64,000 nt of DNA. Origin: Chryseobacterium camelliae. Its GTDB lineage: Bacteria > Bacteroidota > Bacteroidia > Flavobacteriales > Weeksellaceae. Positions 25,568-33,383 of the stretch are shown one piece after another. The DNA lies in NCBI RefSeq assembly GCF_002770595.1, contig NZ_CP022986.1, positions 1,426,001-1,490,000 of the forward strand, in the 5' to 3' direction. The notes under the pieces are model-generated. The model worked only from the letters and a program-made list of their open reading frames with translations, was not told where the DNA came from and did not search any database. Numbering within the stretch: the first letter of the stretch is position 1; every line of letters starts with the position of its first letter. The translations under genes and the position numbers were made by a program.

Positions 25568-26863
25568 ATGAACTCCTTTATTGAAGAACTGAAATGGCGT
25601 GGCCTTTTTGCCGACATGATGCCCGGAACCGATGAGCAACTGAATAAAGAGGTCACTACCGCATATATCGGCTTTGATCCTACTGCCGATTCTTTACATA
25701 TCGGAAGTCTTATTCAGATTAAAATTTTAGCCCATTTCCAGCAGCATGGCCACAAGCCGATCGCATTGGTAGGTGGTGCAACCGGAATGATCGGGGACCC
25801 TTCCGGGAAATCTTCCGAAAGGAACCTTCTGGATGAGGAAACACTCCTGCATTACGTAGACTGCCTGAAAAACCAGCTTTCAAGATTTTTAGATTTTGAA
25901 GGCAGCGGACCGAACAGGGCAGAGCTGGTGAATAACTATGACTGGATGAAGAACATCTCCTTCCTTGATTTTGCTAAAAATATAGGTAAAAACATTACCG
26001 TTAATTACATGATGGCAAAAGATTCCGTGAAGAAGCGTTTTTCCGGAGAGAGCGGTGCAGACGGAATGAGCTTTACGGAATTTACTTATCAGCTGATCCA
26101 GGGATACGATTTCCTTCACCTGTATCAGAATAACCAGGTAAAGCTTCAGATGGGCGGTTCTGACCAGTGGGGAAATATCACGACCGGAACAGAGCTGATC
26201 AGAAGAAAAGCACAGGGAGAAGCTTTTGCGCTTACCGTACCTTTAATTACCAAAGCAGACGGATCCAAGTTCGGAAAATCTGAAAGTGGTGAAAATTACT
26301 GGCTGGATAAAAAGAAAACGTCACCGTACAGGTTTTATCAGTTCTGGCTTAATGCCACTGATAATGATGCTGAACGATTCATTAAATTTTATACCTTTTT
26401 AGGTAAAGAAGAAATCGAGTCACTTATTGAAGATCATAAAGCCGCCCCTCACGAAAGAAAACTTCAGAAGAAACTCGCTGAAGAAGTTACGGTATGGGTA
26501 CACGGTAAAGAGGAATATGAAAAAGCGCTGAAAGCTTCTGAAATTCTTTTTGGGCGTTCTACCGCTGAAGATCTTATCAGCCTGGATGAAGAAACCTTTC
26601 TTGATGTTTTTGACGGCGTACCTCAGAAAGAAATAGCCAAGGCTGATGTACTGAATGTGCCTGTTATTGATCTTCTTTCAGAAAAATCAGGATTTCTTAA
26701 ATCCAAAAGCGAAGCCCAGCGTGAAATCAAGGGTAATGCAATCTCTGTTAACAAACAAAAAGTTGATGATACTTTCCTGGCCGGCGAGCATGATCTTATT
26801 GACAATAAGTTTCTTTTATTACAGAAAGGAAAGAAAAACTATTTTATTATTAAAGTAATGTAA
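25568..26863 (+). CDS. tyrS: tyrosyl-tRNA synthetase
   Basis: A class I aminoacyl-tRNA synthetase of 431 residues. The HIGH-type signature is His-Ile-Gly-Ser at 44-47 and the KMSKS-type loop is Lys-Phe-Gly-Lys-Ser at 234-238. The tyrosine-binding Tyr-Gln-Leu-Ile-Gln-Gly-Tyr-Asp segment is at 174-181 and Gly-Gly-Ser-Asp-Gln-Trp-Gly-Asn at 196-203. A C-terminal S4 RNA-binding domain (about 360-430) completes it. It charges tRNA-Tyr in the cytosol. Divergent from the sigma factor gene. Confidence 0.97.
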   Translation: MNSFIEELKWRGLFADMMPGTDEQLNKEVTTAYIGFDPTADSLHIGSLIQIKILAHFQQHGHKPIALVGGATGMIGDPSGKSSERNLLDEETLLHYVDCLKNQLSRFLDFEGSGPNRAELVNNYDWMKNISFLDFAKNIGKNITVNYMMAKDSVKKRFSGESGADGMSFTEFTYQLIQGYDFLHLYQNNQVKLQMGGSDQWGNITTGTELIRRKAQGEAFALTVPLITKADGSKFGKSESGENYWLDKKKTSPYRFYQFWLNATDNDAERFIKFYTFLGKEEIESLIEDHKAAPHERKLQKKLAEEVTVWVHGKEEYEKALKASEILFGRSTAEDLISLDEETFLDVFDGVPQKEIAKADVLNVPVIDLLSEKSGFLKSKSEAQREIKGNAISVNKQKVDDTFLAGEHDLIDNKFLLLQKGKKNYFIIKVM

Positions 26864-26867
26864 TGGG

Positions 26868-26900
26868 TTTCGGCGCGGCTTCTCCGAAGCCGCGCCGAAA
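26868..26900. repeat. 15-bp perfect GC-rich hairpin after tyrS
   Basis: TTTCGGCGCGGCTTC and its exact complement flank a three-base loop, five bases past the tyrS stop codon. There is no T-run, so it is not a standard intrinsic terminator. It stands immediately before a second, terminator-like hairpin. Confidence 0.7.
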
Positions 26901-26907
26901 CTGTTCT

Positions 26908-26952
26908 ATAAAATAGCAAAGACCGCAATATATGCGGTCTTTGCTATTTTAT
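26908..26952. terminator. 20-bp perfect bidirectional terminator hairpin
   Basis: A 20-bp perfect inverted repeat, from ATAAAATAGC at its left end to GCTATTTTAT at its right end, has a five-base loop and an AT-rich base on both sides. It lies between convergent tyrS and the lipoprotein gene at 26967. Confidence 0.75.
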
Positions 26953-26966
26953 CTTATAAGATTTTA

Positions 26967-27401
26967 TTACAATTCCAGGAAGCTGTAAGCAACAGCGGCG
27001 TTTTTAGTCCCGGATCCGGTTACTGTATCGCTTTTCGCTACTTCACTGTCTACCCAAATACTTACAATAAGTTTAGAATCGGCATTCGGAAGAACAGCAT
27101 TAGAAGCAAGGTTCAGCTGAGACTGGCTCGAATTTACAAATATATCACCACTGCTCCAGGTAGTACCGGTAGGATCAAAAATAGTATTCTGGCTTGTTCC
27201 TACCTGTGTTACCACAGTTTTGAAAGTTCCTGTACCACTGCCTGTACCATTCACTATTTTTGCTTCAAACTTTACAATATGGTCCGTAAATTCATCCTCT
27301 TTATCATCCTTACATGAATTCATTACAGAAACTACAGAAAATAAGACGGCGAACAGGAAAGAAAGTCTGAGTACACGTTTTGATTTGTAAAATTGCTTCA
27401 T
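26967..27401 (-). CDS. small lipoprotein of unknown function
   Basis: From the start at 27401 this is a 144-residue lipoprotein: basic N-terminus, hydrophobic core and lipobox Met-Asn-Ser-Cys (Cys30) followed by Lys-Asp-Asp-Lys. The frame extends to 27479, but a -7 box at 27428-27435 lies inside that extension and the signal peptide favours 27401. The mature part is Gly/Ser/Thr/Val-rich with beta-strand periodicity (about 45-140), possibly an Ig-like sandwich. No family recognised. Confidence 0.6.
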   Translation of the reverse strand: MKQFYKSKRVLRLSFLFAVLFSVVSVMNSCKDDKEDEFTDHIVKFEAKIVNGTGSGTGTFKTVVTQVGTSQNTIFDPTGTTWSSGDIFVNSSQSQLNLASNAVLPNADSKLIVSIWVDSEVAKSDTVTGSGTKNAAVAYSFLEL

Positions 27402-27427
27402 TTCTCCAAATAGATTTTTTAATGTTC

Positions 27428-27435
27428 CAAATATA
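27428..27435 (-). promoter_or_regulatory. -7 promoter element of the 26967 lipoprotein gene
   Basis: TATATTTG on the minus strand, 26 bp before the ATG at 27401; supports that start over the longer frame. Confidence 0.5.
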
Positions 27436-27639
27436 GCTTTTTTATCAATATAAAAATACGTTTTATGAAAATATTCCAATAAAGATTTCCTATTAATAGT
27501 AAATCAATAAAAATATTATTCTGGTTTATACCATAGTCGTTTTTGGATAAAACATTTCATTTACAAAGACTTAAAAATAAATTCATATTGTAATGAATGG
27601 GATTTTTACAGGTTGTATCAGGATAACCTGATTATTAAT

Positions 27640-27647
27640 TATCTTTG
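27640..27647 (+). promoter_or_regulatory. -7 promoter element five bases from the esterase ATG
   Basis: TATCTTTG fits TAnnTTTG and is separated from the ATG at 27653 by only five bases. A TTG at 27613-27615 is a rather distant -33 candidate (24 bp spacing). Predicts a leaderless or nearly leaderless mRNA. Confidence 0.55.
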
Positions 27648-27652
27648 CTCTT

Positions 27653-28291
27653 ATGAATTTAGACTATCTGATAAGAGAGCCCGAGCAGCTGACCCAGGAC
27701 ACTCCTGTCCTATTCATGCTGCACGGATACGGAAGCAATGAACAGGACCTTTTCAGCTTCAGGGAAACGCTTCCTGCCGACTGGCTTATTGTGAGCTTCA
27801 GGGCTCCTCATCCTACCCAGTTTGAAGGGTATTCATGGTATGATATCAATTTCAATAATCCTGGAGAATTTGTGAATGTTCCGCAGGCTAAAGAGTCTTT
27901 AAATGCCGTACTGGAAAGTATTCTCAAAGTCATTAATGATTACGGGCTCACCAACTCCAAAACACATTTATGCGGCTTCAGCCAGGGAGGAGTCCTATGC
28001 TATGCACTGGCCTTGAGCTATCCTGAAATGTTCAGCCATGTTGCCTGCCTCAGCAGCTATCCTGAAGAAAAGCTACTGGAACATATTGTAAAAGACAAGA
28101 AAAAACTGGAGCAGCTTCGTTTCTTTGTCTCACACGGGACAGATGATGCTGTCATCCCTCTGGAATGGGGACGCAAGGCGGCAGACCTGCTGTATGATCT
28201 CAGCTGTTATTTTACCTTCAGAGAGTATATGAGCGGTCATGGAGTCAACCAGAAAAATTATATGGACCTGATGGAATTCTTTTCAAAATAA
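27653..28291 (+). CDS. alpha/beta hydrolase, phospholipase/carboxylesterase family
   Basis: A compact 212-residue alpha/beta hydrolase. The oxyanion segment is Leu-His-Gly-Tyr-Gly-Ser-Asn-Glu at 23-30, nucleophile Ser110 lies in Gly-Phe-Ser-Gln-Gly, acid Asp164 or Asp165 in His-Gly-Thr-Asp-Asp-Ala-Val-Ile-Pro, and His196 in Ser-Gly-His-Gly. This is the carboxylesterase/lysophospholipase group that hydrolyses short-chain esters. No signal peptide, so cytosolic. Monocistronic with a terminator after it. Confidence 0.88.
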   Translation: MNLDYLIREPEQLTQDTPVLFMLHGYGSNEQDLFSFRETLPADWLIVSFRAPHPTQFEGYSWYDINFNNPGEFVNVPQAKESLNAVLESILKVINDYGLTNSKTHLCGFSQGGVLCYALALSYPEMFSHVACLSSYPEEKLLEHIVKDKKKLEQLRFFVSHGTDDAVIPLEWGRKAADLLYDLSCYFTFREYMSGHGVNQKNYMDLMEFFSK

Positions 28292-28314
28292 GAACCCATA
28301 TAATATAAAAAGTA

Positions 28315-28343
28315 AAAACATTCTCAGAGACGGGAATGTTTTT
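28315..28343 (+). terminator. intrinsic terminator after the esterase gene
   Basis: AAAACATTC pairs with GAATGTTTT, extended inward by TC/GG, and is followed by a T-run. Confidence 0.7.
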
Positions 28344-28404
28344 TGTTATCAATCATGTAAGGATGAACTGCTATTAATACAGCAAGTCTCTATAAATAAC
28401 AGAA

Positions 28405-28935
28405 ATGATTATGAATACTGAAGAAAGCACCATTGACAGAATAAGAACGCGTCCCAGGTTCAAAATGTTCACCCATCTGACTAAGGAACAATATGCCGAA
28501 AACCTGAAAAAATACCTTCATGAGCATAATGATGAGTTTTCAGGGAACATCAACCATGAGGTTGCAACAATCTGTGTTGAAACTGAATACGACAATTACT
28601 GGAAACCAAATCTTGCACTAAGGATCGAACAGGAAGATGAAAAAACGGTGATCAGGGGTATATTCGGACCCAGCCATTCAGTCTGGACATTTTTTATGTT
28701 CCTTTACTTTTTCTTTTCCATTCTCTGGATGACATTCTTTTCCATGTATTATGTGGAAAAGCAGATTAACAGCCATGAATATCCATGGGCATTGTCTGCT
28801 TCTTTTGTGATGTTGTTCTGTATTGCACTTACCTATGCAGCTGCCCAATTCGGACAATACAAAGGAAGGGAAGAAATGAAAAAGCTGAGAAGATTTGCAG
28901 AAGAATCTACACTTCCTTTTGAAACCCAGAATTAA
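28405..28935 (+). CDS. two-TM membrane protein of unknown function
   Basis: This 176-residue protein (Met1 at 28405 or Met3 at 28411) has a hydrophilic N-terminal domain of about 95 residues with Thr-Lys-Glu-Gln-Tyr-Ala-Glu-Asn-Leu and Phe-Gly-Pro-Ser-His-Ser-Val-Trp segments, two aromatic-rich membrane helices (about 95-114 and 128-150) and a basic tail. No family recognised; both ends are predicted cytosolic. It converges on the L,D-transpeptidase gene with only eight bases between the stop codons. Confidence 0.6.
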   Translation: MIMNTEESTIDRIRTRPRFKMFTHLTKEQYAENLKKYLHEHNDEFSGNINHEVATICVETEYDNYWKPNLALRIEQEDEKTVIRGIFGPSHSVWTFFMFLYFFFSILWMTFFSMYYVEKQINSHEYPWALSASFVMLFCIALTYAAAQFGQYKGREEMKKLRRFAEESTLPFETQN

Positions 28936-28943
28936 TCCACAGA

Positions 28944-29981
28944 TTATTGCGTTGCATCAGAAGTTTCCTGGGTTGCCAGGACTTCTGCTTTGGCCGCTTT
29001 CATTGAATCGGCTACTTTTTCCCTGTTATCCTGTTCTTTCAGTATTTTATCAATATTAGGTTCTATCATTTTGGTCATCTGTTCTACAGAGACATTATTG
29101 GCATTAGGGTCATCCAGAAGTTTTCTCCATGGCTTTCTTTTTCCCCAAGGATAGTCTCCGTATACCAAAACAGCCGTTCCCCTCGCTTTTGTTGTGGCAC
29201 CGCCCGGATTCAGGATCCATGTATCCGCATAAGAATACAGCCATTGAGCATCTTTCATGAGCAATCTCAGACAGGAATGTGAAGCCGGATAACCGGGAAG
29301 GTCATACTGATGCCATCCGATGCCGCCCATATTGAAGATGTTGAAATTATAAGGGAGCTTCCATTCGCTTTTTACTGTAGAGATTGCCAGTTTCTTTTTC
29401 CAGTTGGCAAAGGTAAGCCCGCGGGTGGTCTGGGCAGATTTTTTACCCATGCTGGTAGGCCCCCATTTTACAAGGCTGCCGTTGGAATACACACCATACG
29501 CCTGAAGCGGATAAGAAAACACTACGAATTTCTTGACATTGCTTAGGATATCAAGCTGCATAGGAAAAGGTGAGTAGGCCATCAGGGTCGTATCGATATC
29601 TTTCGGAACGACAAGGGTATCTGCATTCCATTTGTTTTTGGAATCCAGGCGGTTCAGAGCTAAAATAGCATACCTTTCTTTTTCGTTATACTTTTTACTG
29701 AATACCGCAAACATGGAATCCTTCAGTTTCTTACTTTTAGGAAGCACAAAAGCATTATAAAATCCGTCTTCCTGCATGGCCGGCGGCATAGACTCCTTTT
29801 CTATCACCGAATCTTTTTTCACAACAGCTGAGTCTTTTTTATCTTGCGAATCCGTGACCACAGAAGACGATGTATCCTGTACGGCATCTTTGATCTTCTC
29901 AACTTCTTTTTTACATGAAATAAGCATTAATGCCATGCATAATGCAGATACTGATATTTTTTTTACAGATATGTTTTTCAT
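28944..29981 (-). CDS. L,D-transpeptidase (YkuD domain) lipoprotein
   Basis: A 345-residue lipoprotein with lipobox Leu-Ile-Ser-Cys (Cys23), a Ser/Lys/Asp-rich tether (25-70), and a YkuD catalytic domain (about 145-260). The catalytic motif is His224 ... Ser-His-Ser-Cys-Leu-Arg-Leu with nucleophile Cys237. L,D-transpeptidases form 3-3 peptidoglycan cross-links or attach proteins to peptidoglycan in the periplasm. The C-terminal 70 residues are charged and helical. Which reaction this one performs is not evident. Confidence 0.88.
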   Translation of the reverse strand: MKNISVKKISVSALCMALMLISCKKEVEKIKDAVQDTSSSVVTDSQDKKDSAVVKKDSVIEKESMPPAMQEDGFYNAFVLPKSKKLKDSMFAVFSKKYNEKERYAILALNRLDSKNKWNADTLVVPKDIDTTLMAYSPFPMQLDILSNVKKFVVFSYPLQAYGVYSNGSLVKWGPTSMGKKSAQTTRGLTFANWKKKLAISTVKSEWKLPYNFNIFNMGGIGWHQYDLPGYPASHSCLRLLMKDAQWLYSYADTWILNPGGATTKARGTAVLVYGDYPWGKRKPWRKLLDDPNANNVSVEQMTKMIEPNIDKILKEQDNREKVADSMKAAKAEVLATQETSDATQ

Positions 29982-30218
29982 AGCTATTATAAGACGAAAT
30001 ATTTTCGCTACATATTACAAATATCAGACCTAAATATCAATATTAAAAGTGTCTGTACAAAATACTGTAAAAACCGGGATAGTCAATTGATAATCCGGAA
30101 CTATAGCGATTGTAAAAGGACAAAAAAACCTTGCTTATCATGTGGAACTAAAATTCATCAACAATAAAACCCATATAATTCAGCTCTTTTCCAGCTGATG
30201 ATATTGATCCTGAACAGG

Positions 30219-30665
30219 CTATCTGATCAGGCTTAAATTTCCTGTAGCTTTGTTGATCAGTTTCTTGTCACCATATAAAGCAATACCCCTGTAGTGAATC
30301 TCATTTTCTGCAGTCGTAAGCATTGCCGTTTCATATTGTTCATATGTTTTGGAATGCTGGGCAAGATCTGAAAAGTCCACGATGATCAGATCCTCCCTAT
30401 CAAGCGATAAGAGATGCTTCCGTATTTCTTTTATCTTGTCAGCCACAGCACCCAATATCGGTATTGGAATTTTTGTGATGCCCAGATGTATGCCTCCTTG
30501 CCGGTCACAGATGTCATGTCCTATGATATTTCCGGCATATTTGCCCAGCGTAATAGACAGGACGCTGGCTGTATTGGCAATAATCCCTGTAGGTTGTGCA
30601 CTGTCGATGATCAATACACATTTTTTTAAATCCGTTTCTTCTTTAGTCTGATTCATTGTAGTCAT
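30219..30665 (-). CDS. DUF2000 family protein
   Basis: A 148-residue protein (Met1 at 30665 or Met4 at 30656) with the DUF2000 pattern: an early Leu-Ile-Ile-Asp strand, Gly-Ile-Ile-Ala-Asn-Thr-Ala-Ser-Val-Leu, Ile-Gly-His-Asp-Ile, and a C-terminal Gly-Ile-Ala-Leu-Tyr-Gly-Asp-Lys-Lys-Leu-Ile-Asn. The fold resembles peptidyl-tRNA hydrolase II, but no activity is known. It is divergent from an Lrp/AsnC regulator across 141 bp containing dyad operators, so it is probably a target of that regulator. Confidence 0.75.
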   Translation of the reverse strand: MTTMNQTKEETDLKKCVLIIDSAQPTGIIANTASVLSITLGKYAGNIIGHDICDRQGGIHLGITKIPIPILGAVADKIKEIRKHLLSLDREDLIIVDFSDLAQHSKTYEQYETAMLTTAENEIHYRGIALYGDKKLINKATGNLSLIR

Positions 30666-30720
30666 TTATGTTCTGTAAATTTATATTAAATAGACATTTG
30701 AACTACTGATATTGATTAAA

Positions 30721-30770
30721 TTAGGAAATATTCCTAAATTTAGATTTGAAAATATTTAATATTCCCAAAT
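30721..30770. promoter_or_regulatory. two dyad operators for the Lrp/AsnC regulator
   Basis: First dyad: TTAGGAA-ATA-TTCCTAA (30721-30737), a perfect 7-bp inverted repeat. Second: TTTGAAAATATT-T-AATATTCCCAAA (30746-30770), 10 of 12 positions symmetric. The second overlaps the lrp -7 box at 30741. Placement in the DUF2000/lrp divergent region suggests autoregulation and control of both genes. Confidence 0.5.
30741..30748 (+). promoter_or_regulatory. -7 promoter element of the Lrp/AsnC gene
   Basis: TAGATTTG fits TAnnTTTG, 58 bp before the ATG at 30807 and overlapping an operator-like dyad. Confidence 0.45.
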
Positions 30771-30806
30771 TAAACTGTATAACAACCATAAACAGGAAAT
30801 TATCCT

Positions 30807-31280
30807 ATGGCGAAACTTGATAAAACCGATATCGGTATACTGAATGCCTTACAGAATAATGCGAAACTGAACATCAAAGAGCTCTCAGATCTTCTGCATA
30901 TCTCTAAAACACCCATTTATGAGCGTATAAAACGCCTGGAAACCGAAGGATACATCAAAAGATATGTGGCATTGCTGGATAATAAAAAAGTAGGGTTACC
31001 CTTGATTGCATTTTGCAATGTATCACTGGCTGTGCATGATGATGAACACATCAGGCGCTTTCAGGAGGAAATCAGGAATATTGAAGAAATCGTGGAATGC
31101 TACTCCATCGGAGGTATGTACGACTTTCTGATCAAGGTTGTCCTCAAAGACCTTGATCACTACAATATCTTTGCCTTTGAAAAACTGACGAAAGTTCAGG
31201 GGATTGTAAAGATGCAGAGCTCTTTTGTGCTGGATGAAATAAAAAATGTAACCACACTGAATATTCCATTGGTAAAGTAG
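30807..31280 (+). CDS. Lrp/AsnC family transcriptional regulator
   Basis: The 157-residue protein has an N-terminal winged helix-turn-helix (about 3-55: Asp-Ile-Gly-Ile-Leu-Asn-Ala-Leu-Gln, Ser-Lys-Thr-Pro-Ile-Tyr-Glu-Arg-Ile-Lys-Arg-Leu-Glu) and a C-terminal RAM ligand-binding domain (about 65-145) with Val-Glu-Cys-Tyr-Ser-Ile-Gly-Gly-Met-Tyr-Asp-Phe. These proteins form octamers and respond to amino acids. It is divergent from the DUF2000 gene and probably autoregulated through the dyads upstream. The effector is unknown. Confidence 0.9.
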   Translation: MAKLDKTDIGILNALQNNAKLNIKELSDLLHISKTPIYERIKRLETEGYIKRYVALLDNKKVGLPLIAFCNVSLAVHDDEHIRRFQEEIRNIEEIVECYSIGGMYDFLIKVVLKDLDHYNIFAFEKLTKVQGIVKMQSSFVLDEIKNVTTLNIPLVK

Positions 31281-31328
31281 CTGTTAAAAAGTACAAATAA
31301 TCTACCAGGACCTGTCTTAAAATAAAAA

Positions 31329-31354
31329 TGCTGTAAAACAGATGTTTTACAGCA
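31329..31354 (-). terminator. terminator of the tRNA-Asp transcript
   Basis: TGCTGTAAAAC and its exact complement surround a four-base loop; a T-rich tract follows on the minus strand. It lies 26 bp past the last tRNA. Confidence 0.75.
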
Positions 31355-31380
31355 CTTATACTATTATAATCGAATAGTTG

Positions 31381-31454
31381 CGATCCGGACGGGACTCGAA
31401 CCCGCGACCTCCGCCGTGACAGGGCGGCATTCTAACCAGCTGAACTACCGGATC
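31381..31454 (-). tRNA. tRNA-Asp (GTC), third copy
   Basis: 74 nt folding as a cloverleaf: acceptor GATCCGG/CCGGATC, T-arm GGGTTCGAGTCCC, anticodon GTC. Discriminator G; the CCA end is not encoded. Identical to the two copies upstream in the transcript. Confidence 0.95.
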
Positions 31455-31487
31455 AATTTTTTTAAAAAGAAATTGACAAAACTTCTG

Positions 31488-31561
31488 CGATCCGGACGGG
31501 ACTCGAACCCGCGACCTCCGCCGTGACAGGGCGGCATTCTAACCAGCTGAACTACCGGATC
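31488..31561 (-). tRNA. tRNA-Asp (GTC), second copy
   Basis: Identical in all 74 nt to its neighbours, separated from them by 33 and 35 bp AT-rich spacers of different sequence. Confidence 0.95.
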
Positions 31562-31596
31562 TAATTTTGTTTGAAAAGTAAATTGAAAAACTTTTG

Positions 31597-31670
31597 CGAT
31601 CCGGACGGGACTCGAACCCGCGACCTCCGCCGTGACAGGGCGGCATTCTAACCAGCTGAACTACCGGATC
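31597..31670 (-). tRNA. tRNA-Asp (GTC), first copy
   Basis: First in the transcript, about 43 bp downstream of a full consensus promoter. Same 74-nt sequence as the other two, anticodon GTC. Confidence 0.95.
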
Positions 31671-31713
31671 ATTGTTTGCTAAAATAAAGAACGTCGTTTC
31701 TTTTTTGTGATTG

Positions 31714-31744
31714 CAAAATTACATCTTTTTTAATACCCTGCAAA
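31714..31744 (-). promoter_or_regulatory. full consensus promoter of the tRNA-Asp operon
   Basis: On the minus strand TTTG (31741-31744), 19 bp, then TAATTTTG (31714-31721): an exact TTTG-N19-TAnnTTTG promoter. Transcription should start about 35-40 bp before the first tRNA. Confidence 0.8.
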
Positions 31745-31752
31745 TTATTTTG

Positions 31753-31781
31753 CAAAAAAAAGCCTTCCAAAAGCGGAAGGC
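31753..31781 (-). terminator. intrinsic terminator of thioredoxin gene
   Basis: GCCTTCC and GGAAGGC pair around a six-base loop, followed on the minus strand by eight Ts. It ends 23 bp past the trx stop codon. Confidence 0.8.
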
Positions 31782-31803
31782 ATTCATTATCAAACTTATT
31801 TTT

Positions 31804-32121
31804 TTATAAGTGTGCGCTTAGTTTTTCAGCGATTACTTCTTTAGGAGCTACGCCTACAAGCTTATCCACTACTTCTCCGTTCTTAAAGATTAGTACAGTA
31901 GGAATATTTCTGATCCCGTACTGCATGGAAATTTCCTGGTTGTTGTCTACATCCACTTTCCCTACTACTGCTTTCCCTTCAAAATCTGTTGCTACTTCTT
32001 CGATGATTGGTCCCAACGTTCTGCATGGTCCGCACCATACTGCCCAAAAATCTACCAATACCGGTTTATCAGATTTTAAAACCGTTTCCTGAAATGAGCT
32101 ATCTGTAATTTCTAAAGCCAT
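31804..32121 (-). CDS. trxA: thioredoxin
   Basis: A 105-residue thioredoxin with the active site Trp-Cys-Gly-Pro-Cys (Cys30 and Cys33), Asp24 in Val-Asp-Phe-Trp-Ala, and the cis-proline segment Ile-Pro-Thr-Val-Leu-Ile-Phe-Lys-Asn-Gly. A general cytosolic disulfide reductase. It has its own promoter in the gap after the cysteine desulfurase gene and its own terminator. Confidence 0.96.
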   Translation of the reverse strand: MALEITDSSFQETVLKSDKPVLVDFWAVWCGPCRTLGPIIEEVATDFEGKAVVGKVDVDNNQEISMQYGIRNIPTVLIFKNGEVVDKLVGVAPKEVIAEKLSAHL

Positions 32122-32179
32122 TTTTTTATTTTTATTTAAATTAATATTCTATCAGATTAAAATTGTTTTATTACGAAAT

Positions 32180-32187
32180 CAAAATTA
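32180..32187 (-). promoter_or_regulatory. -7 promoter element of trxA
   Basis: TAATTTTG on the minus strand, 58 bp before the ATG at 32121 and just past the cysteine desulfurase stop. No -33 box found. Confidence 0.5.
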
Positions 32188-32206
32188 CGATTTTTACGAA
32201 ATAAGA

Positions 32207-33382
32207 CTATCTATGTTCAACATTTGTTTTTTCTATAACGAAATCTTCCGAGATTTCTTTCAGCGCAGAGGTCAAAGCATCAATATCTGCTTTGGTGGTC
32301 AGGTGGCTGAATGATATTCTTAATGGCGTACAGGTATCCATTTCATCTTCAGTTAAGACCATCATCATGACCATGGAAGGTTTTGAAGCTCCGGAAGAGC
32401 ACGCGCTTCCCTGGGAAATCGCAATACCTTTCATATCCAGCTGAAGCCCGATCAAAGGGTTTTTATATGGCAGTAACGCACTTAAAACCGTATACAAACT
32501 GTTATCTTTCTCAGCACTTCTGCCGTTGAATTTCATTCCAGGGATTTCAGCGCTTAATTTTTCAATTGCATAATCCTTTATAGCCTGCATATGGTCCCTG
32601 TAAGCATTCATATGGGTAAGGGAAAGCTCCAGTGCTTTGCCCAGACCTACAATCCCGGCTACGTTCTCTGTTCCGGCTCTCAGGTTTCTTTCCTGAGGCC
32701 CACCGGTAATAATACCTTTCAGGCCTGTTGCTTTTCTGATAAATGCAAAACCGATGCCTTTCGGCCCGTGGAACTTGTGGGCACTGCATGAGGCAAAATC
32801 CACCATGATCTCAGAAAAATCAAGGTTCATATGGGCCATGGTCTGTACCGTATCAGAATGGAACAAAGCATTATACTGCTTGCATAATTCCGCCACTCTT
32901 TTGATATCAATGAGGTTCCCGATCTCATTATTGGCGTGCATCAGGCTTACCAGGGTCTTTTTATCAGAAACTTTCAGCAGTTCTTCCAGCCTGCCCAGGT
33001 CCAGGTCCCCTTTTTCATCGGGACGGATGTAATTTACCTCTACTCCTTTCCTGTTCTTCATATCCAGGATGCTTTCAGAAACACATTTATGCTCCAGAGG
33101 AGAGCTGATGATCCTTTCAATGCCCAGATGTTCCACACTGGACTTGATGATCATATTATTGGATTCTGTCCCGCATGAAGTGAAGATGATTTCCGCAGGA
33201 GTGACGTGAAGATAATCTGCAATCTGCCTTCTCACGTTTTCGATGAGGATCTTGGCTTCCTGTCCAAAGCTGTGGGTGGAAGACGGATTCCCGAAATTCA
33301 TTTTCATGGTGTCTACCATGGCATCGATAACTTCTTCTGAAAGAGGCGTTGTTGCAGCGTTATCTAAATATATTTTATTCAT
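32207..33382 (-). CDS. cysteine desulfurase (NifS/IscS class)
   Basis: A 391-residue PLP enzyme. The Schiff-base lysine is Lys203 in Ser-Ala-His-Lys-Phe-His-Gly-Pro-Lys-Gly, the ring-stacking His98 is in Leu-Glu-His-Lys, and the persulfide cysteine is Cys328 in Gly-Ser-Ala-Cys-Ser-Ser-Gly. It releases sulfur from cysteine for Fe-S clusters and tRNA thiolation. No iscU or suf genes are next to it; the PrcB-like gene lies one base upstream, which looks like chance operon membership. The thioredoxin gene follows but has its own promoter. Confidence 0.93.
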   Translation of the reverse strand: MNKIYLDNAATTPLSEEVIDAMVDTMKMNFGNPSSTHSFGQEAKILIENVRRQIADYLHVTPAEIIFTSCGTESNNMIIKSSVEHLGIERIISSPLEHKCVSESILDMKNRKGVEVNYIRPDEKGDLDLGRLEELLKVSDKKTLVSLMHANNEIGNLIDIKRVAELCKQYNALFHSDTVQTMAHMNLDFSEIMVDFASCSAHKFHGPKGIGFAFIRKATGLKGIITGGPQERNLRAGTENVAGIVGLGKALELSLTHMNAYRDHMQAIKDYAIEKLSAEIPGMKFNGRSAEKDNSLYTVLSALLPYKNPLIGLQLDMKGIAISQGSACSSGASKPSMVMMMVLTEDEMDTCTPLRISFSHLTTKADIDALTSALKEISEDFVIEKTNVEHR

Positions 33383-33383
33383 T

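Noticed and set aside
31381..31670. Direct repeats suggesting a CRISPR-like array
   Set aside because: The repeated units are complete tRNA-Asp genes, 74 nt long, with cloverleaf pairing.
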